A stretch of DNA of 64,000 bases, from contig OZ020589.1 of assembly GCA_963971535.1 (NCBI GenBank), positions 81,475,184 to 81,539,183 of the forward strand, in the 5' to 3' direction. The notes under the pieces were generated by a model that searched no databases, was not told the origin of the DNA, and saw nothing but the letters and a program-made list of their open reading frames with translations. The DNA comes from Notolepis coatsorum (Eukaryota > Chordata > Actinopteri > Aulopiformes > Paralepididae). Of the stretch, positions 23,005-35,577 are shown one piece after another (position 1 is the first letter of the stretch; each line of letters begins with the position of its first letter). A program made the position numbers and the translations under genes.

Positions 23005-23066
23005 ACATTTACATTTACATTTAGTCATTTAGCTGACGCTTTTATCCAAAGCGACTTACAAGTTCT
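23005..23066 (+). repeat. Short interspersed fish repeat
   Basis: It contains TTTAGTCATTTAGCTGACGC and TCCAAAGCGACTTACAAGT. The same unit is at 46,752-46,811. This sequence is common in teleost genomes. Confidence 0.75.
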
Positions 23067-23245
23067 GTACGACAAGCCATCAGTACAGCAGCTGAACACA
23101 AGTTGGTTGGTACACAAGTTGGTTGCCCGCGCTGCCGCTTGCTCCTTGGATTTCATTTGGGACGTGGGACGGCTGCCGCTTGCCTGCGCCTGGGGGCGGG
23201 GGGTCGCGGCCAATCAGAGAAAAGCCGAACACAAGTTGGTTGCCT

Positions 23246-24138
23246 TTAATATTCACGCGCCCAGGGCACCACTGGCGGGGGAAACATGGCCGCCTGTCGC
23301 GGGCCTCGCCACAGTCGTTGACGAGGCCGTGCTCCCACCTCTGGCTGCACAGCGTGAGGCGGTGTGGGACCCAGATCAACAACCGCCTGCGCCTCCACAG
23401 ACTGACCAAAAAGACTTTCCGTGGAAAAAGGAGTCGTGAGGAGAGAAAACCTATCCTCTTCCCCAAGAGGAGAGTACTCCAACCAAACATGCCTAACAAC
23501 AAACGTTGATAGCATCCTAATCCTCCCCGCAGTTATAGCTTGCGACTGAGTCAAGATCTCTATAACACCACAAACATGCAACATGTTTACAATGTCGGCT
23601 AGACCCATAGCCCCAATACCCGACGTCAATGTTGTTAGCCCTTTTACCTGTAAAAAAGGTAAATAAGACTCAGCGAAACCCCCCACATTAGCAACCGACT
23701 GACCTTCATCAATGAACCGGGCAAGAGGAGGGAAAAGCGGCAACGTCCCGCGGCGGGGAATATTAGAACAACGACCCATTTCAGCATCAACATTAGCATT
23801 AGCAGTAGCATTAGTAGCATTAGTGTAAGCAGCATGCTCCAGGATAGCCAGGAAATCGTCCACTGCAGTGGAACGTTCACCAAGCCACCGGGCCCTGGCG
23901 CCGAAACACACTTCACAGCATTACTAACACCAACATCAATGCCTGATGACACAGGGCCTACCTGTGTACAAGCTGGCCCGATAGCCAAACCTTGTACGCT
24001 GCTCCTTAGTCTGCTGCCATCAGACGAGGAAACATCAACATAGGCCCGACGTGTCGCTGAAACCTGCCCCGAAGATTCCAGGGGTAAGCAAACCTCCGGT
24101 AAGCTTTCAACATTACGCAATTTCTCTAATCTTTTCAT
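23246..24138 (-). pseudogene. DIRS gag-like region (fossil)
   Basis: This is the first open region inside the right terminal repeat, starting MKRLEKLRNVESLPEVCLPL. Its position upstream of RT is that of gag in DIRS elements. No zinc knuckle was seen. The assignment rests on position more than on motifs, and the end lies in the fold-back insertion. Confidence 0.55.
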
Positions 24139-24367
24139 AACAACTAGTTACATAAGGCGCACTGCGACCGTTATGATGGAAACGAAATAAAGGAAGAGTG
24201 TTTGGTGACCATGCCTAGTGTCTTATAGGCTACGCCTCCATAGGGACGGGACACGGCAGGTGTGGGCGTATTTGTTTTTCGTTAGTGGAGTACAGTAGGT
24301 ACATGAGATGAGGTATATCTTGATAGGCTTAAGAGCGGGACACGATGGCCAAGTACGATAATATAAC

Positions 24368-24640
24368 TTCTTCTAATATCTACCTGTCTTCAACTGGAAA
24401 CTGTTTCTAATATCTACCCGTCTTCAACTGGAAACTATTTCTAATATCTACCTGTCTTTAAAAAGGGTTAACTGGAAACTTCTTCTAATATGTACCTGTC
24501 TTCAACTGGAAACTGTTTCTAATATCTACCTGTCTTTACAAAGGGTTAACTGGAAACGTCCTACATGTCTTCAACTGGGAAACTGTTTCTAATATCTACC
24601 CATCTTTTAAAAGGGTTGAAACTTCTTCTAATATCTAGGC
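24368..24640. repeat. Tandem array interrupted by the DIRS insertion
   Basis: Diverged units of roughly 30-60 bases share TTCTAATATCTACCTGTCTT and CAACTGGAAAC. A further piece (GTTAACTGGAAAC) lies at 17924-17936 on the other side of the DIRS element. Confidence 0.8.
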
Positions 24641-24900
24641 ATTTCTAGGAACTTCTTTGTCACCTCCAGATTGGACTCATCATAAATTCTTGCAAGAATG
24701 ACAAATTCGTAGTTGTTTTTTCTGTTGTTTGATTCGTCGTACAACAATGAAAAAGGCTGAGATTTACATATGCTTGTAACTTCGTCATCAAACTCCACAG
24801 CTATGGCACCTGTTGAGCAAAAGTGTCCAGTGATTAGATTTGATTGTCCTTTATATTTGCAAAACAGTCTATCTATAGATAATTTTCACAGCAGCCATTT
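24640..24900 (-). pseudogene. hAT transposase, catalytic-region fragment
   Basis: The minus strand encodes VEFDDEVTSICKSQPFSLLY, then DESNNRKNNYEFVILARIYD and ESNLEVTKKFLEM. PFSLLxDESN is the segment carrying the first catalytic aspartate of hAT transposases. A splice-acceptor-like CTCAACAG precedes it. It is read as the upstream part of the fragment at 17,297-17,527. Confidence 0.68.
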
Positions 24901-25059
24901 AACAGAAAGCAGAGTAAACCTAGGCTAGTATATTGTCTATTCATTAGTAACGTTAGCTGCTAGCTAGTCTGTGGCTAGTCTTAACAAAGCCATCTTACCT
25001 TTGATGAGCTGGGTGGCTTTCATTTTCCCCGCCGAGTACCTCCGAGTGAGTCAGGGAAC

Positions 25060-25778
25060 ATGTCTGCCTGGTATGGAAACAGCAAGGCACAAGACAAGAA
25101 GGCCCTACAGAGAGTGGTGTGCTCAGCTGAGCGTACTACGGGTATTGCACTACCACCCCTGCAGGTTTTATATAACAAGAGGTGCAAATCCAGAGCCTGC
25201 AGAATAATGAAAGACCCTCACCACCCCAACAACAGCCAGTTCAAGCTGCTGCAGTCAGGCAAACGCCTGCGAACACCAGCAACTAGGACAGAGAGACTCC
25301 GGCTCAGCTTCTTACCCCAGGCCATCAGAGTCTTGAACACTAAACTCTCCACACACAAGCACACATGAGCACACATATAACACACACACTGTATACGCTC
25401 ACACACTAACAGTCACTTTAGCATGAACACACACACATGCACATGCTTCACACGCTCACACTCAACGGTCACTTTACACAATGAAAAGGTCACTTAAAAA
25501 AAAATTTAAAATAAGAGAAAGGGAGTGGCTAACATTGTAATGCACTATCACAGGACCTTAGCATGTCTTACCATGCTTTTTGTAAACTTTATGTACATTA
25601 TACCTGTTATGTCTTATTCTTATTACTTGTATTATTGCACAAATCAAATGTCTTATTCTCATTCCTATTCTTATTACTTGTATTATTGCACAATCGCTGC
25701 AGGCATGACCCCCCGCATTTCACTGTATGCTTGTATACCATCACAAATACAACTCTTTACTTGACTGACTTGACTTGC
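25060..25778 (+). mobile_element. CR1/L2-like LINE, 3' fragment
   Basis: The 102-residue frame at 25060-25368 reads MSAWYGNSKAQDKKALQRVV, TTGIALPPLQVLYNKRCKSR and LPQAIRVLNTKLSTHKHT. This is the extreme C-terminus of the RT ORF, related to but different from the copy at 11.2 kb. A 3' untranslated region follows, ending ACTTGACTGACTTGACTTG. It is 5'-truncated. Confidence 0.78.
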
Positions 25779-26034
25779 TAGGGCTGCAAGATTTTGGGAA
25801 ATATCTAATTGCGATTTTTCTGACAGATATTGCGATTGCGATTAAACCCCTTACCTCCCTCTCCCAAACCGTTCCTACAACAATAACAACAACTTGCAAA
25901 GAAGATCTTGTATCTCAATGGGACTTCCTGGTTAAAAAAAAATATAAAAATTAACTTTTTCTTTTTCTTTCGATTTGCTAATTGCAACATTTCAAACGCG
26001 ATTTCGATTTAAATCGATTAATCGTTCAGCCCTA
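25779..26034. mobile_element. MITE with TAGGGCTG inverted ends (hAT-like)
   Basis: The ends are TAGGGCTGCAAGATT and the inverse of AATCGTTCAGCCCTA. The inside is AT-rich and includes TTAAATCGATTAATCG. No matching target duplication was found, so one end may be diverged. Confidence 0.6.
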
Positions 26035-26261
26035 ATGTCTGCTACGCTCCGGTTAAAATCAACACAAAAACTGAATGCCATGTTGGTTTTTGCACAAAGC
26101 ATGGACATTTTAACCTCGGCTTTGATCACTTGATCTGCCTCTGAAATGTTTATCCGGTCTTCTTCTTCTACGGGTCGCAACCTTCTTCCGGTCTTCCGGT
26201 GCTAACGTTCTAATCTACACTGCTGCCACCTGTCTTCACGGAGGGGAATTGCACCATTTTT

Positions 26262-26376
26262 GTAAGAAGGAAAAATATGGGGACATTTACGGGAAAATAT
26301 TGAAACGGGAGGACGGTGGGAAAGATGGGTCAAATACGGGAGAATCCCGGGGAAAACGGGAGGGTTGACAGGTATG
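26262..26376. repeat. hAT terminal fragment (CATACCTGTCAACC family)
   Basis: The stretch ends CGGGAGGGTTGACAGGTATG, the inverse of a terminal repeat common in fish hAT elements. The opposite end was not found. Confidence 0.45.
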
Positions 26377-27277
<901 letters not shown>

Positions 27278-27470
27278 GATATATGGGTGTGTTTGCGGTG
27301 CACGTGTGTTACGTGTATATCTGTGTGTGTGTGTGTGTGTACTGTGTACAGTCCATGTTTCTTTTCTTTTCATGGAATGTGTGTGTTTGTCGCGATTCAT
27401 CAAAAAAGAAGGCCATTTCACCGGCTTTAGGGAAAGTATGAGTAGGTGAAAAAGGTGTGGAGTGGAGTGG

Positions 27471-27478
27471 AGGAGAGA

Positions 27479-27538
<60 letters not shown>
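27471..27538 (+). repeat. (GA)n microsatellite
   Basis: This is an almost pure GA run. Confidence 0.95.
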
Positions 27539-27540
<2 letters not shown>

Positions 27541-27834
27541 CATACAGAGTGCATTCATCTGCTGTCTCGTTGTTCATGCAGGGACCAATCTATCTTAATT
27601 TAGTTATTTGGCACAGACCCCAATCCTGATCAACCAGGATTTTATTTGGGCAAAATTAAATACTGTGTGCATGTTGCAGCAGTGTTCTGGACCTGGTGTG
27701 GCAACATTCCAGGTCATTCTCTTAGTTTATCTGGCTTCTACAGATGAGGGTTGTTCATGGTCACAGCTATTGGTTGGACAGTCCTACACCTTATGACTAA
27801 CACAGAGGAATTTGCAATAGGCCCATCCTCAACA
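27539..27834. other. No gene recognised
   Basis: This is ordinary-looking unique DNA with no motif I can name. Confidence 0.5.
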
Positions 27835-28544
27835 ATGGCACGTGCACACAGAGAGGCCAAGGGGTGCCTGAGCACCTGCCTTTTTGAGCCTCATCAAAAA
27901 AGTGCCCTTTTTTTTTATCGTTACGCATATAGACTGCCCTTCCAACTGAAAAATGTCAGGATATAATCAAAATATTAGGTAAAGAGAGAGATGCCCCATA
28001 TTCCATTGCAGTTTGCACGGCCTCCTCAGCGTGCCTCTCCGCGGACCTATATATTTTATGCATAGCGTGGGTGGTGATGATGATGATGATAGAAACCGCT
28101 GTTGAATGCTGGTATTACACTCATTGAGGGACACGAAGAAGTCAAGTCCGATGGGATTTGGGAATCTCAAATACAAATCGGGATTGGAATAAAAAATGCA
28201 TTTATATTAAACAATACAGAATATACAGCACTTCTTGGGGTCTGTAGGGTAAGCACTTATTCCCTCCCCCCTGAACATTTATGGAGATGTGTGGGCCTTT
28301 TAAGTCAGTGATAAAAGTGTCTTTCAAGGATAAGTGAGCTCCTGCACTGATTATTATAGTTCAATATTCAATATTTGATCACCAAAAACCCCCAAAAAGC
28401 ATAAAAAGGGGGCTCCCCGCCCGGAAAGGGCCCTTGAAAATCGCCCACGCGCGCTACGTGTGCTCGGTTTATATATACACACAAGTGTAGTGCCCTTTTC
28501 AGCCTTTGAGCACCTGCCCCTCTAAAGTCCTGTGCACGTCCCTG
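27835..28544. mobile_element. Non-autonomous hAT element, copy 1
   Basis: The left end contains GGCACGTGCACACAGAGAGG. The right end, read inverted, is CAGGGACGTGCACAGGACTT. CTCAACA flanks both ends, matching 7 of 8 expected bases. The inside has no coding frame and shares its body with copy 2 at 29,469. Confidence 0.8.
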
Positions 28545-29468
28545 CTCAACATTAAAGGGTAAGTTCAGAGCATTGGACGTTTGACCTTATAGTCTACTCA
28601 CCGATGATGTTCAGTCTATGCTGTACTTCACACTGGGACCAGTCTGTCCAAGGCTGTACAAAGAAAGCACTGAAACATACTTCACAGTAAGGGTGGGAAT
28701 CTTTAGGAATCTCATGATTCAATTGGATTTAGATTATTTTAGGTCACGATTAGATTTTTAAAAATCGATTATGGATTCATCACAATTATCTAGGCAATTC
28801 AATAGATTCTAGATTGGTATTAACCTTCACATTATAAAGCTTGTGTATTGTGTTAGTCGTTCCGCTTGGCTAATCTTGGCAGTCTTGTAGGATTTAGAAA
28901 GCTATCAATTCATAGCTCTACAGTCATGAGTGTTGAAACTATAACACAAGAAAAATTATTTGAGGTATTTATTAATCGATTTTCGAAGACAGAATAAAGA
29001 AAATTAAGATCCCCTTTGATGTGCCTCCACAGCCATATGACCCATATCCAAAAATACCAACTGGTTGGTTTAATCTCACCTCGTGTATTTGAACATGCCA
29101 GTGTGTTTAAAAGGCTGCTGCTGTTGCTTTGTCTGTATCATGCTGTTGCTCTGATCACATAATGCACTTTCCATTCAGCAGGGTATAATTAACATTGATT
29201 TTAGATATCGTCTTAGCTTCATGGCCTTGGTGGCCAAATAACTAGCAATAACCTTCGCACTGTGTGAGTGGGTGTGAACGTGGGCTATAGTTGTGTCGGG
29301 TGATGAAGAGAGAGAAAGAGATAGATGTTTATTTGAAGAGAGAGAAAGAGATACACAGTATGTTTTTTTTTCTTGTAGTGTAATTACTGAGAAATCTCTG
29401 CCTTAATTTTTATAGCAAACCTCCCCCCTCTCTCTCTGTCTCTACCTTCTCACATATGTATATCTGGC
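28545..29468. other. No gene; degraded MITE-like start at 28,687
   Basis: GGGTGGGAATCTTTAGGAAT at 28,687 resembles the end of a fish hAT MITE rich in ATCGATT. A clear opposite end was not found. The rest looks like unique DNA. Confidence 0.4.
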
Positions 29469-30903
29469 CAGGCACGTGCACACATAGAGCCCAAGGGGTG
29501 CTTGAGCACCTGCCCTTTTGAGCCTCATAAAAAAGTACCCTTTTTTTACCGTTACGCATATAGACTGCCCTTCCAACTGAAAAATGTCAGGATAGAATCT
29601 AAATATTAGGTAAAGAGAGAGAGATGCCCCATATTCCATTGCAGTTTGCACGGCCTCCTCAGTGTGCCTCTCCCCGGACCTATATATTTTATGCATAGCG
29701 TGGGTGGTGATGATGATGATGATAGAAACCGTGGTGGCGCATACAGTTGAATGCTGGTATTACACTCATTGAGGGCCACGAAGAAGTCAAGTCCGATGGG
29801 ATTTGGGAATCTCAAATACAAATCGGGATTGGAATAAAAAATGCATTTATATTAAACAATACAGAATATACAGCACTTCTTGGGGTCTGTAGGGTAAGCA
29901 CTTATTCCCTCCCCCCTGAACATATGTATGGGCCTTTTAAGTCAGTGATAAAAGTGTCTTTCAAGGATAAGTGAGCTCCTGCACTGATTATTATAGTTCA
30001 ATATTCAATATTTGATCACCAAAACCCCCCAAAAAGCATAAAAAGGGGCCCCCCTTAACATTTATATTAAACAATACAGAATATACAGCACTTCTTGGGG
30101 TCTGTAGGGTAAGCACTTATTCCCTCCCCCCTGAACATATGTATGGGCCTTTTAAGTCGGTGATAAAAGTGTCTTTCAAGGATAAGTGAGCTCCTGCACT
30201 AATTATTATAGTTCAATATTCAATATTTGATCACCAAAACCCCCCAAAAAAGCATAAAAAGGGGCCCCCCTTAACATTTATATTAAACAATACAGAATAT
30301 ACAGCACTTCTTGGGGTCTGTAGGGTAAGCACTTATTCCCTCCCCCCTGAACATATGTATGGGCCTTTTAAGTCAGTGATAAAAGTGTCTTTCAAGGATA
30401 AGTGAGCTCCTGCACTAATTATTATAGTTCAATATTCAATATTTGATCACCAAAACCCCCCAAAAAAGCATAAAAAGGGGCCCCCCTTAACATTTATATT
30501 AAACAATACAGAATATACAGCACTTCTTGGGGTCTGTAGGGTAAGCACTTATTCCCTCCTCCCTGAACATATGTATGGGCCTTTTAAGTCAGTGATAAAA
30601 GTGTCTTTCAAGGATAAGTGAGCTCCTGCACTGATTATTATAGTTCAATATTCAATATTTGATCACCAAAACCCCCCAAAAAGCATAAAAAGGGGCCCCC
30701 CTTAACATTTATATTAAACAATACAGAATATACAGCAAAAAAAAAAAAAAACCCAAAAAGCATAAAAAGCCCCCCCCCCCCCCCCCCCGCCCGAAAAGGG
30801 CCCTTAAAAATCAGGGTCGCGCACTCGGTTAAAACACACACAGCTATAGTGCCCTTTTCAGCCTTTGAGCACCTGCCCCTCTAAAGTCCTGTGCGCGTCA
30901 CTG
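29469..30903. mobile_element. Non-autonomous hAT element, copy 2, with internal array
   Basis: The ends start CAGGCACGTGCAC and finish GTGCGCGTCACTG. A perfect 8-bp duplication TATCTGGC lies at 29461-29468 and 30904-30911. It is twice as long as copy 1 because an internal unit is repeated about four times. Confidence 0.88.
29841..30739 (+). repeat. 215-216-bp tandem array inside the hAT element
   Basis: Unit starts at about 29841, 30057, 30273, 30489 and 30704 are 215-216 bases apart, and the last unit is partial. Units are nearly identical. Copy 1 of the element has a single unit. Confidence 0.9.
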
Positions 30904-31328
<425 letters not shown>

Positions 31329-31491
31329 ATATCCTTTGCTCTCTCTCTGTCTCACACGCTTTCTCTCCTTCTCATCTCGCTCTCACCCTACACCTCCTCA
31401 TTGTCACCCCCCCACCCTCCCTCTCAACGCCCCCACCCCCTACCCACTAACACTATCCAGGTCCCTCACCGGTCCCTCTCCTCCGTCTTAC

Positions 31492-31496
<5 letters not shown>

Positions 31497-31570
<74 letters not shown>

Positions 31571-31630
31571 AAAGGAGAGGAGAGGAGAGGAGAGGAGAGG
31601 AGAGGAGAGGAGAGGAGAGCAGAGCAGAGC
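31497..31630 (+). repeat. (AG)n followed by (GGAGA)n tract
   Basis: A GA run of about 70 bases passes into a GGAGA pentamer array. It lies just upstream of the candidate host exon. Confidence 0.93.
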
Positions 31631-31788
31631 AGACGCTCGCTATCCGTCGGACTGGGTCGTAGTGTTTTTTTTCTTTTCCCTTCCTCTCCTCCTTCCCCCG
31701 CGTGGCAACACACGCGGCGTGAGCCGGGGAACTGGACTGGACTGTGGCGTTCCGTGGAGGAGGAGGAAGACGAGGAGGAGGAGGGCAG

Positions 31789-31885
31789 ATGGAAGACGGG
31801 ATCCAGCACCTGGGACACTGCATGGTGGAGATGAAAGAGGCGGCCGGGGAGCAGATCGACACACCAGGAGGACTGACCGCAGCTG
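31789..31885 (+). CDS. Candidate first coding exon of an unidentified host gene
   Basis: An ATG at 31789 (context GGCAGATGG) opens a frame of 32 codons, MEDGIQHLGHCMVEMKEAAG and then EQIDTPGGLTAA. It runs into a good splice donor, GCTG|GTGAGA, at 31885/31886, which would leave a phase 1 intron. Upstream, 31640-31788 is GC-rich with CpGs, unlike most of the window, and fits a 5' untranslated region or promoter. The peptide looks like a normal soluble protein N-terminus rather than a repeat translation. I do not recognise the gene, and no downstream exon was identified in the window. It could be chance. Confidence 0.35.
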
Positions 31886-32083
31886 GTGAGACACTGGGTA
31901 TATATACTTTATACGTCTGTCTACCTGTTTTTGTATCTGTCACTGGGTCATCGTGTCCACCATGTTCATCGTCTGTCTGTCTGCCTGTCTGTCTGTTTCT
32001 CTCTCTAAAACTATATCTGTCTACACTTCCCTCTCTCATCCCGTCATATGTCGCCTGTGTCCATGTCCATCTGTCTCTATCCA

Positions 32084-32086
<3 letters not shown>

Positions 32087-32171
<85 letters not shown>
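32087..32171 (+). repeat. (CT)n microsatellite
   Basis: This is a long CT run with one interruption near its end. Confidence 0.95.
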
Positions 32172-32176
<5 letters not shown>

Positions 32177-33530
32177 GGTATTGTGTGTCTGTGTGTCTCT
32201 ATCTATTACATGTCTGTCTGTCTGTCTCCACTTCTATCTCACCTCAAATGTTTCTCCATTCTTCCTTCCTTCTCTCCATCATTCTCACAATCAACATTAA
32301 TTGCCTGCAGCCTGTAGTTGTCCCTCTCCACTCTGCTCAGTGTAGTTCCTCTCCACTCTGCTGTGTAGTTGTCCCTCTCCACTCTGTGTAGTTGTTCCTC
32401 TCCATCTGTATCAGTGTGTATTTGCAGTTGATTGATGTGAGTGATCATGTTACTGCTTCTGTGCAGGATATGCACAGTTTTTGTAAGCTTTTTCCTCTGT
32501 TTGTGTGGGTAATGGTTCAGAGTGGTGGAGAGAGAGAGCGAGAGAGAGAGAGAGAGAGTGTACAGTATGAGGGGTTTGCGGGTGAGTGTGTTCATATGAA
32601 TACATGAATGAATGCATGAACACATGACTGAATTCATTTTATGTTAATATCCTATCGGCTAAATCACAAATGGGTTGATGGCTAGACTCTCGTGGGTGCC
32701 GTCCCTCCCCATAACAAGAGTAGGGTCTATCAGAAATGAAATGAGCCTGGGGAGGGATTGGGGCAGAGGGAATCACATTTCTCAAACGGGTCCCAGGCAG
32801 AGACATCTTATAAGCCCCGCTGTGTCTGAGTAAGTCTTTACTTAGACCAGATTTCATGATTACAAATCAAATAGGAAGCATTCATTAATTATAGTCCCCA
32901 ATTATAATTCAGTTTTACAAGGCATTTGCTGATATTGAGCTGACACAATTAAATGTATCTATGAGGACAACATGTCTTCTTAGCATTGCATTTGACCAGA
33001 TATAGTACTAGCCTAGTTCAGATAAAAAATGGACCACCAGTGGGATTGGGGGAACTTTTTTATTTTGTATTATTATGGATAATATATGAGTTTATAAAAT
33101 ATAGAGGGGATAATGATGCCTGTTTCTGAGGTGTATAACTCACTGTTAAAAAATCCCTTTGGAGTATTTGCTTTGTAAGGTATGTCAAATACTGTGTGCC
33201 AGCTGCTTAAAAAACGGCCATCTGTGTTGGATAAGCTTAAATAATAAACTCAGGTAACTCAACCAGTTCTAGGTTGCAAAAGAGATTACTGAGGAAATGG
33301 GGTCCTTCAGAAAAAAAGTTTAAAAAGCACAGAAGACTCCCAATGAATGTTTACGTAGCTGTTGCAAATACATTATTATCCAACAACCATTGCACCTTGT
33401 GTGTGTGTGTGTCATGGCGATGGGGCATAGCAGCAGAGGAAGGCATAAGCTCAGCGTTGTAATATTTGAACACACACCTGTCATTACTGCTGTCATTAAT
33501 GTAGTTGGATGCAAAATTACTATGTTTTGG

Positions 33531-33532
<2 letters not shown>
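32172..33532. other. No gene; repeat-poor DNA
   Basis: A small duplicated piece (CCTCTCCACTCTG, four times at 32320-32400) and a short (GA)n at 32527-32558 are present. The rest (32640-33500) is low in recognisable repeats and would fit the intron of the candidate gene. No exon was recognised. Confidence 0.45.
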
Positions 33533-33611
<79 letters not shown>

Positions 33612-33639
33612 TGCATGCATGCACACGTGCGTGTGTCTA

Positions 33640-33713
<74 letters not shown>

Positions 33714-33740
33714 TGTGGGTGTGTGGGTGTGTGTGTGTGT

Positions 33741-33781
<41 letters not shown>
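33533..33781 (+). repeat. Compound (GT)n microsatellite
   Basis: Two long GT runs are separated by a GCATGCATGCACACGTGCG spacer. GTGTGGG variants occur in the second run. Confidence 0.96.
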
Positions 33782-34121
33782 TGAGAGACTGCAGTAGAAT
33801 TCCATACAGGCCCGGTCCTGTGGTGAGTAATGAGCTCTGGTAGAGAGTCAGACCAGATACCTCTAGTGTCCATCACAACAGGAGAATGCTAATGAGATTA
33901 TCCATATCAGTGACGCCACAAAGCTGTGCTCGCCAGGGTTAATGCCTCCGCTCACCAAGAGGACAAACACTGCATGCGGTTCTCGCTAAGCATCTGAATT
34001 GGCATGCAGGCTTACAGCTGTCAGCTCTCCCTCGGGCATAAAATAGTGAGAGGAGGAGCTGGAAGAGAGAAAAAAGGGAACGAAGGCATAATATTATTTC
34101 CTCCCACTTTCTGCCTCTCAA
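33782..34121. other. No gene; repeat-poor DNA
   Basis: This is unique-looking sequence with no identified feature. It may be intronic or conserved non-coding DNA. Confidence 0.4.
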
Positions 34122-34304
<183 letters not shown>

Positions 34305-34337
34305 CACCCATTCACATGCATATGTGTGCGTACACAC

Positions 34338-34859
34338 TAGGGCTGACCCCTATTAGTCGATTAGTCTACTAATCGGTCGAAAGGAGCCGTAGTCGACTGG
34401 CCAACCTCTTAGTCGAATATAATTTTTTTTTTTTTTTTTTTATAAATAATTTTTCTTTCTTTATTTTTTATCATTATTTCCAAAAGAAAAGAGGCCTAGA
34501 AGTGTGGCTAACGCTAATGGCACGCATACCAGAGGCTAACTGCCTACGAAAACAGGCACAGAGGCACTGAAAGAGGATTTCACCCATCTAATGAACACAC
34601 TAGACTAGACAAATATCAAGATGTATCCATCAGTGGACCAATTGCATGCTTTTGCAGAGGACAAGAAGCCTTCAGTCGACTCCTTCAGACATTAAGCACC
34701 CCCACAGCCCAAATGGAATCATACAATTTTTTTTATTTTTTTTATTTAAATATTATATAATATATATATATATATTTTTTAGTCGACCAATAGTCGACTA
34801 ACGGCACATTTTGGCCAATAATAGTCGAACATCCAAATCCTTAGTCGGGGACAGCCCTA
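34338..34859. mobile_element. hAT MITE, 522 bp, perfect 8-bp TSD
   Basis: The ends are TAGGGCTGACCCC and, inverted, TAGGGCTGTCCCC. GTACACAC lies on both sides (34330-34337, 34860-34867). The terminal regions are rich in the AGTCGACTA motif. The core has no coding frame. Confidence 0.9.
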
Positions 34860-34977
34860 GTACACACACTCTCACACACATAGACACAATGACATAATGA
34901 CACACACACAACATATGCACCGTCTCAGACACACACACACACACAACATATGCACCGTCTCAGACACACACACACAC

Positions 34978-35086
<109 letters not shown>

Positions 35087-35092
35087 GACAGA

Positions 35093-35174
<82 letters not shown>

Positions 35175-35195
35175 ACCTGACCTGACCTGACCTGA

Positions 35196-35577
35196 CCTGA
35201 CTGCAAACCCTAGATAGCACGTCACAGACAGTGGGGGTGCGTGATCCCATGTGACAGGTGGTGGGAGTGTAGTGGTAATGACAAACACCTCGTCCTGCCG
35301 TGGTTTTATTGTCAGCAGCAGCAGCCTGGGAGATGAAGAAGGAAGGAACAAAGCACATAATTGCCCTTGCTGTATGGCACGAAAAACAGTTTGAGGTGAA
35401 TGTCTTCATCTGCATGTTTCTTTTTTTACTGGATGAGAAAATTATAGTATACAATTATTTTTGTGATTTTATTATTTATATTAACATTGAGGCATTGAGG
35501 TAAGATTTCATAATGTTCTATGCTTTGCCACTAACTAACCCTGGCTGCACCAATAACCACAACTGCAGTATTCTCTG
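35196..35577. other. No gene recognised
   Basis: There is nothing recognisable in this stretch. Confidence 0.5.

Larger units (their letters stand above)
21545..23262. mobile_element. Fold-back insertion with inverted ends inside the DIRS element
   Basis: The left edge reads GGGCGCGTGAATATTAAAGG. The right edge is its inverse, and similarity runs on for about 60 bases (21545-21608 against 23210-23262). It lies between the DIRS gag and RT regions. Inside are a 176-bp palindrome, a second inverted pair and a short common fish repeat. No coding sequence was recognised. Confidence 0.6.
17937..24367 (-). mobile_element. DIRS-type tyrosine-recombinase retroelement, broken
   Basis: Inverted terminal repeats (about 17980-18135 and 24190-24345), an internal complementary region (about 18186-18290), and gag, reverse transcriptase/RNase H and tyrosine recombinase regions on the minus strand define a DIRS1-like element. 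The internal region matches a fusion of the two outer ends, as expected for DIRS replication through a circle. It sits in the tandem array at 24,368-24,640, with AAC shared at both junctions and no target duplication, as is usual for recombinase insertion. It looks broken in several places and carries a 1.7-kb insertion. The inverted repeats differ at several positions, so it is not brand new. Confidence 0.88.

Noticed and set aside
22906-23439. 177-residue plus-strand frame
   Set aside because: Its TFTFTFSHLADAF segment is the usual translation of a common fish repeat, and the rest lies over a fold-back insertion.
33320-33805. 161-residue and related open frames over (GT)n
   Set aside because: They are translations of simple repeats.
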